From Streptomyces radicis (GTDB lineage: Bacteria > Actinomycetota > Actinomycetes > Streptomycetales > Streptomycetaceae), in the NCBI RefSeq assembly GCF_003626575.1, contig NZ_RBDY01000006.1, forward strand, positions 62,001 to 126,000: a stretch of DNA of 64,000 nt, written 5' to 3'. Every line of letters starts with the position of its first letter. The stretch's first letter is position 1. The position numbers and the translations under genes are program-made. Below the pieces are notes generated by a model, which made no database searches, was not told the DNA's origin, and worked only from the letters and a program-made list of their open reading frames with translations. Positions 19,262 to 27,460 of this stretch are shown here, in pieces.

Positions 19262-20170
19262 TCAACGCCGCTGGCGGATCTCCCGGATCAGCCCCCGGCT
19301 CTCGTCGCGCCCCAGCGCGGTCGAGCCGAGCCGGTCGAGCACGACCTGGTACGCCGCGACCTCCTCGCGCTTGTCCAGGTACAGCGCCCCGGTCAGCTGC
19401 TCGACATAGACGAGGTCGGGCAGCTCCCGCTCGGCGAAGCGCAGCAGCGTGAACGCCCCGGACTCGGCGACGTGCCCGCCCTTGCTGAAGGGAACGACCT
19501 GGAGCGTGATGTTGGGGTGCTCGGAGAACTCCAGGAGCACACGCAGCTGTTCGTCCATCACATGCGGCCCGCCGAACGGCCTGCGCAGCGCGGCCTCGTC
19601 GAGGACGCAGTGCAGATGGGGGGCGTTCTCCGCGACGAGCAGCTTCTGCCGCCCCAGCCGCAGCGCGATCCGCCGGTCCACCTCGGCCCTGGACAGATGG
19701 CCCTTGTGCCCGGAGACGACCACGGCGTGCGCGTAGTCCTCGGTCTGGAGCAGCCCGTGCACGAACTGCAACTCGTAGGTCCCGATCCGCTCCGCCGCCG
19801 CCTCGAGCCCGACATAGGTCTGGAACCAGCTCGGCAGGACGTCGCTGTAGCTGTGCCACCAGCCCGCGCGCCCCGAGGAACGAGCGAGGCCGAGCAGTGG
19901 TTCGCGCTCGGCCTCGTCGGTCACTCCGTAGAGAGTCAGCAGATCAGCCACGTCCCGCGGCTTGAAGCTGACCCTCCCGAGCTCCATTCTGCTGATCTTC
20001 GATTCGGAGGCCCGGATCGAGTACCCGGCTTCCTCCCTTGTCACCCCGCACGCCTCGCGCAGCCTCCGCAGCTGCGTGCCGAGCAGGATCCGGCGCACCA
20101 TGGATCCGCTGGCCTGCTCACCGCCGGTGACGTTGGTGTCCGCTCCCCCCGCCATCCGCTGAGTACTCAT
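19262..20170 (-). CDS. XRE-family regulator with DUF5753 domain
   Basis: The 302-residue protein has an N-terminal helix-turn-helix (LRRLREACGVTREEAGYSIRASESKISRME split over about 30-60) and the C-terminal DUF5753 domain with the typical FSKGGHVAESGAFTLLRF and VYVEQLTGALYLD stretches. In streptomycetes this family (WhiJ/AbaA-locus type) is encoded with a small DUF397 protein and an anti-sigma-like ATPase, and controls development or antibiotic production. All three are present here. ATG at 20170 follows GAGGAGCGC. Confidence 0.93.
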   Translation of the reverse strand: MSTQRMAGGADTNVTGGEQASGSMVRRILLGTQLRRLREACGVTREEAGYSIRASESKISRMELGRVSFKPRDVADLLTLYGVTDEAEREPLLGLARSSGRAGWWHSYSDVLPSWFQTYVGLEAAAERIGTYELQFVHGLLQTEDYAHAVVVSGHKGHLSRAEVDRRIALRLGRQKLLVAENAPHLHCVLDEAALRRPFGGPHVMDEQLRVLLEFSEHPNITLQVVPFSKGGHVAESGAFTLLRFAERELPDLVYVEQLTGALYLDKREEVAAYQVVLDRLGSTALGRDESRGLIREIRQRR

Positions 20171-20261
20171 GCGCTCCTCTGCTTCCCACGACTGCCGGAG
20201 CGAAGTCTGCCACGTCAGTGCTTCATTGGGTGCCCGCATGATTACAGTCGATCAAATTTTT

Positions 20262-20291
20262 TCGTGCACGTGCATCTTCCCTTGCATTTGC
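20262..20291 (+). promoter_or_regulatory. Promoter element copy 1 (TCGTGCACGTGCAT...TGCATTTGC)
   Basis: This AT-rich island between the XRE gene and the ATPase gene contains TGCACGTGCA (20265-20274, a perfect palindrome), then TTCCC and TGCAT. A near-identical block in the reverse orientation lies upstream of the DUF397 gene (21339-21371). TAAGCCT follows at about 20294 and could be a -10. It is probably an operator of the XRE protein. Confidence 0.7.
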
Positions 20292-20446
20292 CGTAAGCCT
20301 TGGGAAGCATGAGTTCTACGCGCCGCGAACCGGCGCGGCAGTACGCCTCCGTCCGCACCAGCCGGACGGGGACGGGGTACGGGGGTTGGCACAGGGTCAG
20401 CCCACCGTTGACAGGAGTGCCGCCGCAACGCCAGGAGTGCCGCGCC

Positions 20447-20959
20447 ATGGGGACCAAAGGAACGCCCATGCTCGACTCATTAGGGCATCAGTCCCCTCCC
20501 GTGGACCTTCGGACCCTGTCAGGCACCGCGACGCTCGGCCTCGCGCCGCGCCCCGAATCGGTGCGCCGCGCCCGCGACTTCACCCGGAGCACGTTGCACG
20601 GGTGGCGGCTGCCCGAGCAGTTCGACGCGGTGGCGCTCGTGGTCTCCGAGCTGGTGACCAACGCCGTGCGGCACGGCGTCGGCGTGCGGCCCACGACGTT
20701 CGACGAGGAAGGGCACGCGTATGACGGCGGCGAGCGCAGCGCCGTCGAGCTGGAGCTGATGCGTTGCTCGGGGCGGCTCATCTGCGCCGTCCAGGACCCG
20801 AGCGCGGCCGCGCCGCGCGTCGGCGAGATGGACGGGGTGGCCGAGTCGGGCCGCGGGCTGCACCTCGTGGAGTGCTTCAGCGACGGCTGGGGCTGGCGCG
20901 CCCTGGCGGGCGAGCGGCGCGGCAAGGTGGTCTGGGCGGTGTTCAGAACGGGCGCCTGA
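20447..20959 (+). CDS. Anti-sigma-factor-like ATP-binding protein (HATPase_c, RsbW type)
   Basis: The 170-residue protein has a GHKL-type ATPase fold: N-box SELVTNAVRHG, a G1-like region around VQDPSAAAPRV and G2 GRGLHLVECFSD. No His-kinase part is present, as in RsbW/SpoIIAB-like anti-sigma or switch kinases. In the XRE/DUF397 trios this protein is the third partner. Start: ATG 20447 with AGGAG 11 bases upstream; ATG 20468 after AAAGGA is equally possible. Confidence 0.85.
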   Translation: MGTKGTPMLDSLGHQSPPVDLRTLSGTATLGLAPRPESVRRARDFTRSTLHGWRLPEQFDAVALVVSELVTNAVRHGVGVRPTTFDEEGHAYDGGERSAVELELMRCSGRLICAVQDPSAAAPRVGEMDGVAESGRGLHLVECFSDGWGWRALAGERRGKVVWAVFRTGA

Positions 20960-21016
20960 GCCCGGCGCCGCGGGACCACGCCTCATCGCGGGACCACGCC
21001 GTCGCCGCGGGGCCCG

Positions 21017-21253
21017 TCAGCCGATCAAGTGGTCGAACTCCCCGTCCTTCACTCCCCGCAGCAACGCCTCGAGCTCGGCCGAGGTGTATACAAGCGCGGG
21101 CCCCTCGGGGAAGCGAGAGTTCCGCATGGCCACGTCGCCACTGGGGAGCTTGGCGAACTCGGCGCAGGTCCCTTGTGAGTTGCTGTGGCTACTCTTCAAC
21201 CACACCACATCCCGGAGCTTGTGTGCGGCGATGCCGTTGTACGCGTCGGGCAC
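21017..21253 (-). CDS. DUF397 protein, partner of the XRE regulator
   Basis: The short acidic protein (78 aa from GTG 21253) carries the family signature WLKSSHSNSQGTCAEFA and the C-terminal FPEGPALVYTSAELEAL. DUF397 proteins are encoded beside XRE/DUF5753 regulators and antagonise or modulate them. GGGAGA precedes the GTG at good spacing; starts at 21304 or 21313 are possible and closer to the likely promoter (TATGCT, 21328-21323). Confidence 0.85.
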   Translation of the reverse strand: MPDAYNGIAAHKLRDVVWLKSSHSNSQGTCAEFAKLPSGDVAMRNSRFPEGPALVYTSAELEALLRGVKDGEFDHLIG

Positions 21254-21338
21254 TGGTCTCTCCCGGTCGTGCGAAGTGGTGCAAACAGGCCCCATGATCA
21301 CCATCGGGCCCAACTATCCCTGAGCATAACCTCGTTCA

Positions 21339-21371
21339 CTTGCATATGCACGGGACAATGCACGTGCACGA
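21339..21371 (-). promoter_or_regulatory. Promoter element copy 2 upstream of the DUF397 gene
   Basis: Read on the minus strand: TCGTGCACGTGCAT, TGTCCCG, TGCATATGCA. It matches copy 1 at 20262-20291 at nearly every position of the two TGCA-rich halves and in the central TCCC. TGCACGTGCA is at 21359-21368. It points toward the DUF397 gene, as copy 1 points toward the ATPase gene. Confidence 0.7.
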
Positions 21372-21465
21372 CACGCCGTCGCCGACCTGTCACACGTCGT
21401 CCAGGCCACCCTTGAGACGGCCGGGGCTGAATTCGGGTTCCCTCGCGACCGCGAATGGCGCGATT

Positions 21466-21505
21466 CGTTCGCAATCGGCCATCTCGCCGTTCGCAACCGG
21501 CCATC
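21466..21505. repeat. 22-bp-period direct repeat, two copies
   Basis: CGTTCGCAATCGGCCATC (21466-21483) and CGTTCGCAACCGGCCATC (21488-21505) differ at one base. They lie in the gap between the DUF397 promoter element and the 3' end of the CobW-like gene. No gene is apparent from 21372 to 21535. Confidence 0.5.
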
Positions 21506-21535
21506 CCCGCGCCCGTTTCCGCCCCCTCCGACCGT

Positions 21536-22711
21536 TCAGGGCACGGGGTCGAGCAGCTCGTCGAACGCCGAGGCCAGCCGCCGCCAGGCCGCCCGCCCCG
21601 CCGCGTACTCACTCCCGGTGAGCAGGCAGGACGCCAACACCCCGCGCAGCGCGCCCCGGTCGAGCCCGGGCCCGGTGAAGACCAGATGCTGCGCGCGGTC
21701 GCCGTGGACGGGGTCCCAGTCGAGCGCGGCCGCCGCCCGGCGCACCGGGGGCACCATCTCCCAGGCCGCGTCCGGCAGCGCGGCCAGCCAGGGCCCGGCG
21801 TTGTCGACGCAGAGCGCGCCGCCCGCCGCGTCCCACGACAGGAGCGTGTCGGGCCGGTTGGCGAGCCAGAAGCGGCCGCGGCTGCGCGGCGCCGCGCACG
21901 TCAGCTCCTCGAGCGCCGCATAGAGCCGCGCCGGGTGGAACGGCCGCCGATGCCGCCACACCAGCGTCCCGACGTCGTGCTCCTGCGCCTCCTGCGGCAG
22001 CAGCGCGCTGGCCGGGTGCTGCCTGGCCGCCGCGTCCACCACGTCGAACCCGCCGAGCGCGAGCCGCGGGAACGCGCCCGAGCCGATCGGCACCCGGTGC
22101 GCCGTCGGGTGCAGCTGCGCGAGCAGCGCCCTGTCCTGCTCGTCGCCGGGGAGCCCGCCGTCCTCCACGTCCGCGAGCGCGAGCACCGTGGCGTACTCGA
22201 GCTGCCGCGCCCAGGTGTCCGCGACCGTGCGCCGGTCGGTCGCCGCGATGGCGAGGCCGCCGTCGGCCAGGTCGTCGCCGCACCCCAGATAGGCCCCGAC
22301 CAGCCCGGGATCCACCGCGGTCACCACCCCGGAGAGCCGCAGCCGCCCGTCGCCGTGCGCGATGATCACCTCGGCCATCGACCGCGGCTCCACCGAGTCC
22401 CACAGCTCGACGACGGCCAGCGCGCACACCCCGCCATCCGCGAGCCGCAGCAGCTCGGGCACCAGGTCGGCGCGCAGGGCGCAGCACGCGCAGTCGTTGA
22501 CCAACGGGGTGGTGCGGCTGCCGAGCACCGCGTCCATGTCACGCACGGTGCTCGTGACCGTGTGCCGCGCGGCGCCCGACAGGTCGTGGTGCAGCGCGAC
22601 GCTGCCGGGCAGCGCCCGCAGCAGCCGGTCGACCGCGGCGCCGCGGGCGTCCGCGTGGAGCCCGCCGACGAGCACGACGGGCAGGGCGGCGGACGACCCG
22701 GTCGGGCCCAT
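21536..22711 (-). CDS. CobW/COG0523-like protein with degenerate P-loop, zinc regulon
   Basis: The 391-residue protein follows the COG0523 plan: N-terminal G-domain-like half and a C-terminal CobW_C half (about 280-391, RPFHPARLYAALEEL). The metal-binding C-x-C-C motif is intact (Cys74, 76, 77 in NDCACCALR), and SVEPRSMAEVI matches the switch region. However, the Walker A loop reads VLVGGLHADARGAAV, lacking the GK[S/T] of true GTPases. The gene shares one base with the stop of rpmE2 (TGATG), is behind a Zur box, and is likely a zinc chaperone or allocator used in zinc starvation. Confidence 0.85.
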   Translation of the reverse strand: MGPTGSSAALPVVLVGGLHADARGAAVDRLLRALPGSVALHHDLSGAARHTVTSTVRDMDAVLGSRTTPLVNDCACCALRADLVPELLRLADGGVCALAVVELWDSVEPRSMAEVIIAHGDGRLRLSGVVTAVDPGLVGAYLGCGDDLADGGLAIAATDRRTVADTWARQLEYATVLALADVEDGGLPGDEQDRALLAQLHPTAHRVPIGSGAFPRLALGGFDVVDAAARQHPASALLPQEAQEHDVGTLVWRHRRPFHPARLYAALEELTCAAPRSRGRFWLANRPDTLLSWDAAGGALCVDNAGPWLAALPDAAWEMVPPVRRAAAALDWDPVHGDRAQHLVFTGPGLDRGALRGVLASCLLTGSEYAAGRAAWRRLASAFDELLDPVP

Positions 22712-22965
22712 CAGCGCTCCTCGCGCTTGCCGTAACGGCGCTCGAAACGCTCCACACGCCCCGCGGTGTCAAGCACGCGCGTGGTGCCGGTGTAGAAGGC
22801 GTGGCTCGCCGAGGAGATCTCGACGTCGACGACGGGGTAGGTGTTGCCGTCCTCCCACTCGATCGTCCGGTCGCTCGTCGCGGTCGACCGGGTGAGGAAG
22901 GCGAAGCCGGCGGCCCGGTCCCTGAAGACGACCGGCCGGTAGTCGGGGTGGATTCCCTTCTTCAT
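22711..22965 (-). CDS. rpmE2: Zinc-free 50S ribosomal protein L31, type B
   Basis: The 84-residue product ([14 protein letters not shown]...) is the C-minus form of L31: it has no cysteine at all, whereas the zinc form has a CxxC ribbon. It replaces zinc-L31 on the ribosome when zinc is scarce, freeing metal. ATG 22965 follows AGGAGAG. The upstream Zur box and the coupled CobW-like gene complete the picture of a zinc-starvation operon. Confidence 0.95.
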   Translation of the reverse strand: MKKGIHPDYRPVVFRDRAAGFAFLTRSTATSDRTIEWEDGNTYPVVDVEISSASHAFYTGTTRVLDTAGRVERFERRYGKREER

Positions 22966-23096
22966 CGTCCACGCTCTCCTCTCACGCCGTCTCTCGCGGC
23001 GGTCCGCGAAGCTCCCAACGGTCGCCTCCGAGTACCCGCTGCTCGCGGGCCCTCCCGTCACGACCGGGAGCACTGTCGGGAGCCACTGTACCGAAA

Positions 23097-23111
23097 CGGA
23101 AACCATTTTCA
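23097..23111 (-). promoter_or_regulatory. Zur box upstream of rpmE2
   Basis: Minus-strand TGAAAATGGTTTCCG matches the actinomycete Zur consensus (7-1-7 dyad of the TGAAAATGATTTTCA type). It overlaps a plausible promoter: TTGATG, 19-base spacer, TACAGT. It lies about 130 bases before the rpmE2 start, so a leader of about 100 bases is implied. Confidence 0.8.
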
Positions 23112-23156
23112 TCAAGAGCGCCGAACGGGCCACCCCTCCCGGTCACCAGCCCCCGG

Positions 23157-23618
23157 TCACCCTGAGCGGCGCGCCTCGTCGCCCGCGTCGAGGAGCCGCA
23201 GCAGCAGCGCGTTCAACGTCTCGCGCTCCGCCGCGTCCAGCGGCGCGAGGAACCGTTCCTGCGACGCGAGCGCGATCGGGCGCAACTCCGCGAGCAGGGC
23301 GGCCCCCTTGGGCGTGAGGGTGACGCGGTGGCGGCGCCGGTCGTCAGGGTCGCGGGTGCGCACGGCCAGCCCGGCGCGCTCCACCCGGTCGACGCGGCCC
23401 ACGAGATGGCTCTTGTCGACGTCCAACGCGGCCGCGAGCCGCTGCTGCGACATCGGCCCGAAGTCCTCGAGCGCGGTGAGGATCGCGTGGTGCGTGGGCA
23501 GCAACCCCCGTGAGTCCAGGGCGTCTTCGAGCAGTCGGCGGCCGAAGCGCGCCACCTGGGACGTCAGATAGGAGGGGAGGGCGAGCAGCGAGGGAGGCCG
23601 CGGGCCGATGTCGGGCAT
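23157..23618 (-). CDS. MarR-family transcriptional regulator
   Basis: The 153-residue protein has the MarR winged helix: GLLPTHHAILTALEDFGPMS, QQRLAAALDVDKSHLVGRVD and the wing RTRDPDDRRRHRVTLT. These dimeric repressors respond to phenolic or drug-like ligands. No obvious target gene is adjacent, so it may act on itself or elsewhere. The start at 23618 fits family N-termini and is leaderless: TACTGT (23631-23626) ends seven bases before ATG. Confidence 0.9.
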   Translation of the reverse strand: MPDIGPRPPSLLALPSYLTSQVARFGRRLLEDALDSRGLLPTHHAILTALEDFGPMSQQRLAAALDVDKSHLVGRVDRVERAGLAVRTRDPDDRRRHRVTLTPKGAALLAELRPIALASQERFLAPLDAAERETLNALLLRLLDAGDEARRSG

Positions 23619-23625
23619 GGCCGGA

Positions 23626-23649
23626 ACAGTAGCGGAGCAACACCGTTGC
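23626..23649 (-). promoter_or_regulatory. Leaderless marR promoter with dyad operator
   Basis: The perfect dyad GCAAC-N3-GTTGC (23637-23649) lies six bases upstream of the -10 TACTGT, inside the -35/-10 spacer. Partial repeats of GTTGGC and CCGTTGG continue to about 23690. This arrangement suggests autorepression. Confidence 0.6.
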
Positions 23650-23860
23650 GACTGGCCACAGTTGGCGAGCGCACCGTTGGCCATGGCGAAGCGACGTTCG
23701 CAAGGGCCCCCGGCGTGGCGGTGCGCGTGCCGGGTGGGGGGCCGTGTCACGACCCTGACACGGTGGGGTCGCGAAGCCTGCTGTCGCCCGTTCGGCCGCG
23801 CTACCCTGACGCCGTCAAGGGCCCCCAGGGGGACCGTTCGGACGTACGGGCTGAGGGACG

Positions 23861-24424
23861 ATGCGACGGATTCGGACCACACTGGCCACCTGCCTGACCC
23901 TGGCGGCGCTCACCGCGGGAGCGGTGGGCTGTTCCTCGGACGACGAAGGGGAGCCCGCGGAGATCGAGGGAACGGCCGACGCGGCCGACCCCGCGGGCGA
24001 GGACGGCGGCGACGCGGAGGCCGAGGCGGAGCTGACCGAGCTGTACGGCCGTTACTGGGACGCCCTGATCGAGCTCGAGAACAGCACCGAGTTGGACAAC
24101 ACGGTCTTCGACGGCATCGCCACCACGGGTGTGGTGGAGACCGAGGTGGGCCGGGTAAGTGCCTTCAAGGACAACGACATCCACCGTCAGGGGGAGCCGG
24201 TGATCGACCATGTCACGGTCGCGGTCGACGGCGACACGGCCCGCGTCGAGTCCTGCAAGAACGAAGCCGGTTGGGTCTTCATCGCCAACGGTGAGGAGGA
24301 CCCCTCGCTGCTGCCCGAGGAGTTGACCAGGCCCAGCCCGTTCGGCGTCGCCGCCGAGCGGACCGAGAACGGCTGGCTGATCAACCAGGTGCTGCACACC
24401 GACGAGACGACGATCTCATGCTGA
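23861..24424 (+). CDS. Secreted lipoprotein of unknown function
   Basis: The 187-residue protein starts with a lipoprotein signal peptide (MRRIRTTLATCL..., lipobox LTAGAVGC at about residue 24), followed by an acidic Asp/Glu/Ala-rich linker and a folded domain of about 125 residues with a Tyr/Trp-rich helix (ELYGRYWDALIELEN) and paired beta strands. The shape resembles NTF2-like lipoproteins of actinobacteria, but this is weak. Its last codons overlap the next gene by seven bases, so the two are coupled. Confidence 0.7.
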   Translation: MRRIRTTLATCLTLAALTAGAVGCSSDDEGEPAEIEGTADAADPAGEDGGDAEAEAELTELYGRYWDALIELENSTELDNTVFDGIATTGVVETEVGRVSAFKDNDIHRQGEPVIDHVTVAVDGDTARVESCKNEAGWVFIANGEEDPSLLPEELTRPSPFGVAAERTENGWLINQVLHTDETTISC

Positions 24425-25287
24425 GACGCATGGGCGTCGCCCCGTTGTTCCTGGCCCTGCTGTCGGCGGGGCTTGTCGCGTTGGGGGCCTCGCCCGCCGC
24501 CGCCGAGACGCCGCAGTGTGTCAGCACCGGTCCGACCGGCCAGGTCATCATCATCGACTGCGAGGACGGCGGCGGCGGTGGGGACGGGGACGACGGGGCC
24601 GGGGGCGGGTCGGGGCCGCAGTGCGACCTCAGCAGCGTCGCGGGGTTCGGCAAGCCGGACGCCAGCCGCTGGTGCGAGGGCGTCAACGCCTGCTGGGCCA
24701 ACATCCCCTCCTCCATCTACCCCGACCCCGAGGACTGGCCCGAGGGCCAGCCTGACCCCGACGCCGTCTACATCTACAAGGAGTGCCGGGACCCTTCGGG
24801 CACCATCGTGGTCTCCGATTGGACCTGGCACATCCCCGAAGGGCCGTCGCTCGAGGAGCTGGCGCGGCAGGCGTACGGGATGCTCGCGCCGCCGGACTTC
24901 AGCCTGGCGTTCAGCCCGCCCGAGCAGGCGGTCATCTTCATCGACACCTGGTGGTGGGCCGCGGGCGCGGGCGGCGAGATCGTCGGCACCTCGGCGCTCG
25001 GCGTGCAGGCGGTGGGCGAGCCCAGCCATCTCGAGGTGGACCCGGGCGACGGCAGCGGCGCGATGACGTGCCCGTTCGTGACGTCCGAGAGCGACGCGTG
25101 CGCGCACACCTACGAGCGCGCGGCGGACGACCCCGGCTATCCGTCCCGCGCGCGGATCGTCTACGACGTGCACTATGAGCAGAACGGGAACGCGCTGGAG
25201 TTCCCCGGCCTGCCGGATTCCCTGGAGAGCCCGTGGACCGAGACCGCCGTGCCCGTCGTGGAGTCGCAGGCCGTCGTGGTGCGCTGA
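24418..25287 (+). CDS. Secreted protein of unknown function (PKD-like region)
   Basis: The 289-residue protein has a clear Sec signal peptide (hydrophobic core about residues 8-22, cleavage near ASPAAAE), a Gly/Asp-rich spacer (about 43-62), two Cys-containing motifs (WCEGVNACWANIP) and a beta-rich C-terminal part with IDTWWW and the pattern PSHLEVDPGDGSGAMTCP that resembles a PKD-type fold. It has no transmembrane anchor. Its start overlaps the lipoprotein gene, and the next gene begins 55 bases before its stop, suggesting a three-gene envelope operon. No function is known to me. Confidence 0.7.
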   Translation: MLRRMGVAPLFLALLSAGLVALGASPAAAETPQCVSTGPTGQVIIIDCEDGGGGGDGDDGAGGGSGPQCDLSSVAGFGKPDASRWCEGVNACWANIPSSIYPDPEDWPEGQPDPDAVYIYKECRDPSGTIVVSDWTWHIPEGPSLEELARQAYGMLAPPDFSLAFSPPEQAVIFIDTWWWAAGAGGEIVGTSALGVQAVGEPSHLEVDPGDGSGAMTCPFVTSESDACAHTYERAADDPGYPSRARIVYDVHYEQNGNALEFPGLPDSLESPWTETAVPVVESQAVVVR

Positions 25288-26243
25288 GCGGCCGGACGCG
25301 GCTGGCGGCGGGCCTGCTGCTGGCCGCGCCGGTGGCCGCGCTCGCGGCGGGCTGCACGGTCGAGTCCGAGCCGAACGGCAGGGACCCCGATGAGGTCGGG
25401 GTCTCGCCGTTCACCGGGGAGCGCGCCGAGTCGGGGCCCGTGCTGGCCGTCAAGGTGGACAACGCGCCGCAGGCCAGGCCGCACACGGGCCTCGACGCGG
25501 CCGACCTCATTTATGTGGAGCCGGTCGAGGCCGGGTTGAGCCGCCTGGTCGCGATCTACTCGAGCACCCTGCCGGAGCGCGTGGGGCCGGTGCGCAGCGC
25601 GCGCGAGACGGACCTGGAGCTGCTGCGGCAGTTCGGCGAGCCCGCGTTGGCGTTCTCGGGGGCGCAACGGGCGCTGCTGCCGGAGATCGACGACGCGCGG
25701 CTGTTCCCGCGGACGCCCGATGACGCGCCGGAGGCGTTCACCCGGGACGGACAACGCCCCGCGCCGCACAACCTGTTCGTCGACCCGGCCGCCCTGCTCG
25801 GGACCGCGCCCGACGCGAGCGGGGCCGGGGACATCGGCCTCAGGTTCGGCCGGGCCCCGGAGGGCGGCACGCCCGAGGACGCGCACTCCGTGTCGTACCC
25901 GAGCGCGTCGTTCACCTTCACCTGGGAGGCCGACGCGGGCCGTTGGCGGGTCTCGATGGACGGCGAGAAGACCGACCTGGCGCCCGCGACCGTCGTGGTG
26001 CAGGAGGTCGAGGTCACCGCGTCCGACCTGCACGACAGCAACGGCAACGCGTCGCCGTTCACCGAGACCGTCGGGCAGGGGGAGGCGACCGTGCTGCGCG
26101 ACGGGCGGGCGTTCGAGGCCGAGTGGGACCGGGATCACCGGGACGAGGGAACGGAGTTCACGACGCCGGACGGGGATCAGCTGCCGTTCGCCGAGGGTCA
26201 GGTGTGGGTGGTGTACACCGCGCCCCTCTCAGCCCTGGGGTGA
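25233..26243 (+). CDS. DUF3048 (YerB-like) lipoprotein
   Basis: The 336-residue product has the DUF3048 signatures VKVDNAPQARPHTGLDAADL, YSSTLPERVGPVRSARETD and the C-terminal GQVWVVYT. A hydrophobic stretch ends in lipobox ALAAGC, with the cysteine at residue 41. The only usual start codon before the hydrophobic core is GTG 25233, preceded by GGAG at five bases. This makes an Arg-rich, unusually long n-region and a 55-base overlap with the preceding gene. The 3' end overlaps the MFS gene on the other strand by 86 bases. Confidence 0.85.
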   Translation: MDRDRRARRGVAGRRGALSGRTRLAAGLLLAAPVAALAAGCTVESEPNGRDPDEVGVSPFTGERAESGPVLAVKVDNAPQARPHTGLDAADLIYVEPVEAGLSRLVAIYSSTLPERVGPVRSARETDLELLRQFGEPALAFSGAQRALLPEIDDARLFPRTPDDAPEAFTRDGQRPAPHNLFVDPAALLGTAPDASGAGDIGLRFGRAPEGGTPEDAHSVSYPSASFTFTWEADAGRWRVSMDGEKTDLAPATVVVQEVEVTASDLHDSNGNASPFTETVGQGEATVLRDGRAFEAEWDRDHRDEGTEFTTPDGDQLPFAEGQVWVVYTAPLSALG

Positions 26244-27381
26244 TCACCGCGACCACCACGAGCGAGGCCGCCGCCATGACGCCCATCGCGCGGGCGGGGG
26301 TGAGCAGCCCGGCGACCGCCCCGGCCAGCGTCGCGCCCACGGCCTGCGTCGCCATCATCCCCGAGGTGTGCAGCCCGAACGCCTGGCCGCGGATGTCGGG
26401 CGGGGTGTGGGCGACCAGCAGCTCGGTGAGGACGAGCGAGGCGCTGTAGCCGCAGCACGCGAGGGCCGCCACCGCGGCGGCCACCGGGAGCGGCGGCCCT
26501 TCGCCCGGCGCGAACAGCAGGAACGGCGCGGCGAGCAGCACCTGCGCGGGTATCAGCAGCCGCTGCCGCAGGCGGGGCGTGGCCAGGCGGCCCATCGCCA
26601 TGTCCCCGGCGAGCATGCCGAGCGCCGCCGCCATCAGCAGCACCCCTGCCGCGTCCCCGGCGTACGGGACGAAGAGCGCCTCGCAGCCGACGATCAGGCC
26701 GTTGGGCACCCAGAGCCCGGCGTAGATCCAGCGGCGCGAAGGGGACGCCCACAGGCGCCGGTTGACGCGCCACGTCTCGCGCGCCGAGGGGCGGCCCGCC
26801 GCGGCCGGGGGTCTGTCGGCGAGGCGGAGCCGCGCGGTGACGGCGGCGACGGCGAAGAGCCCGGCGGCGATCAGCAGCGCGCCGCGCGCGGAGACCAGCA
26901 CGACGAGGGCGCCGCCGAGGGCGAAGCCGCCGATCTGGGTGAGCCCGGACGCCATGGTGAGGAGGGAGCGCCCCAGCACATGGGCGTCATCGGGCAGTAT
27001 CCGCAGCAGTAGGCCCCAACGAACGCCGCTCTGCACGGAGTTGACCAGCCCCAACGCCAGGACGACGGTCAGTGCGCCGCCCACGGGCAGCCAGGGGAGC
27101 GCCAGGACGAGCGCTCCGGCGGCGAACAGCGCGCCCGTCACCCACATCGCGGTGCGCGGGCGCAGCCGGTCGGCGGCGGACAGGAGCGTGAACGCCCCGA
27201 CGACGTGCGCGAACGAGGCGCCGAACATGCTGACCGCGGCCAGCAGCGGCGATCCGGTGGCGTCGTGGACGAGGGTGGCGAGGGCGAGGCCCTGGACGGT
27301 CATGGCGGCGATCTGGGCGCCGACGGTGGCGAAGAGCGCGGCGAACTCGGCGTGCGCGAAGAGCGCGCGGTAGCTGGGCAT
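26158..27381 (-). CDS. MFS transporter
   Basis: The 407-residue protein has about 12 predicted membrane helices in two halves with a central loop near residues 195-225, and the general MFS fold of drug or metabolite exporters. The N-terminus YRALFAHAEFAALF is typical for this group. The substrate is unknown. It is divergent from an ArsR-like regulator with 79 bases between, so the regulator probably controls it. Confidence 0.85.
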   Translation of the reverse strand: MPSYRALFAHAEFAALFATVGAQIAAMTVQGLALATLVHDATGSPLLAAVSMFGASFAHVVGAFTLLSAADRLRPRTAMWVTGALFAAGALVLALPWLPVGGALTVVLALGLVNSVQSGVRWGLLLRILPDDAHVLGRSLLTMASGLTQIGGFALGGALVVLVSARGALLIAAGLFAVAAVTARLRLADRPPAAAGRPSARETWRVNRRLWASPSRRWIYAGLWVPNGLIVGCEALFVPYAGDAAGVLLMAAALGMLAGDMAMGRLATPRLRQRLLIPAQVLLAAPFLLFAPGEGPPLPVAAAVAALACCGYSASLVLTELLVAHTPPDIRGQAFGLHTSGMMATQAVGATLAGAVAGLLTPARAMGVMAAASLVVVAVITPGLRGARCTPPTPDPRRTAADPRPAS

Positions 27382-27460
27382 GCCGGGAGTGTGGGCGGGC
27401 CCCGGGCGCGGGCGTTAGCTTTTCGGCTGGAGACGAAAGCAGGAGACAACGGGGGGCGCG

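Noticed and set aside
21340..21621. A plus-strand gene over the DUF397 promoter element
   Set aside because: His/Pro/Arg-rich, no homology pattern, no ribosome-binding site, and it overlaps clear regulatory DNA.
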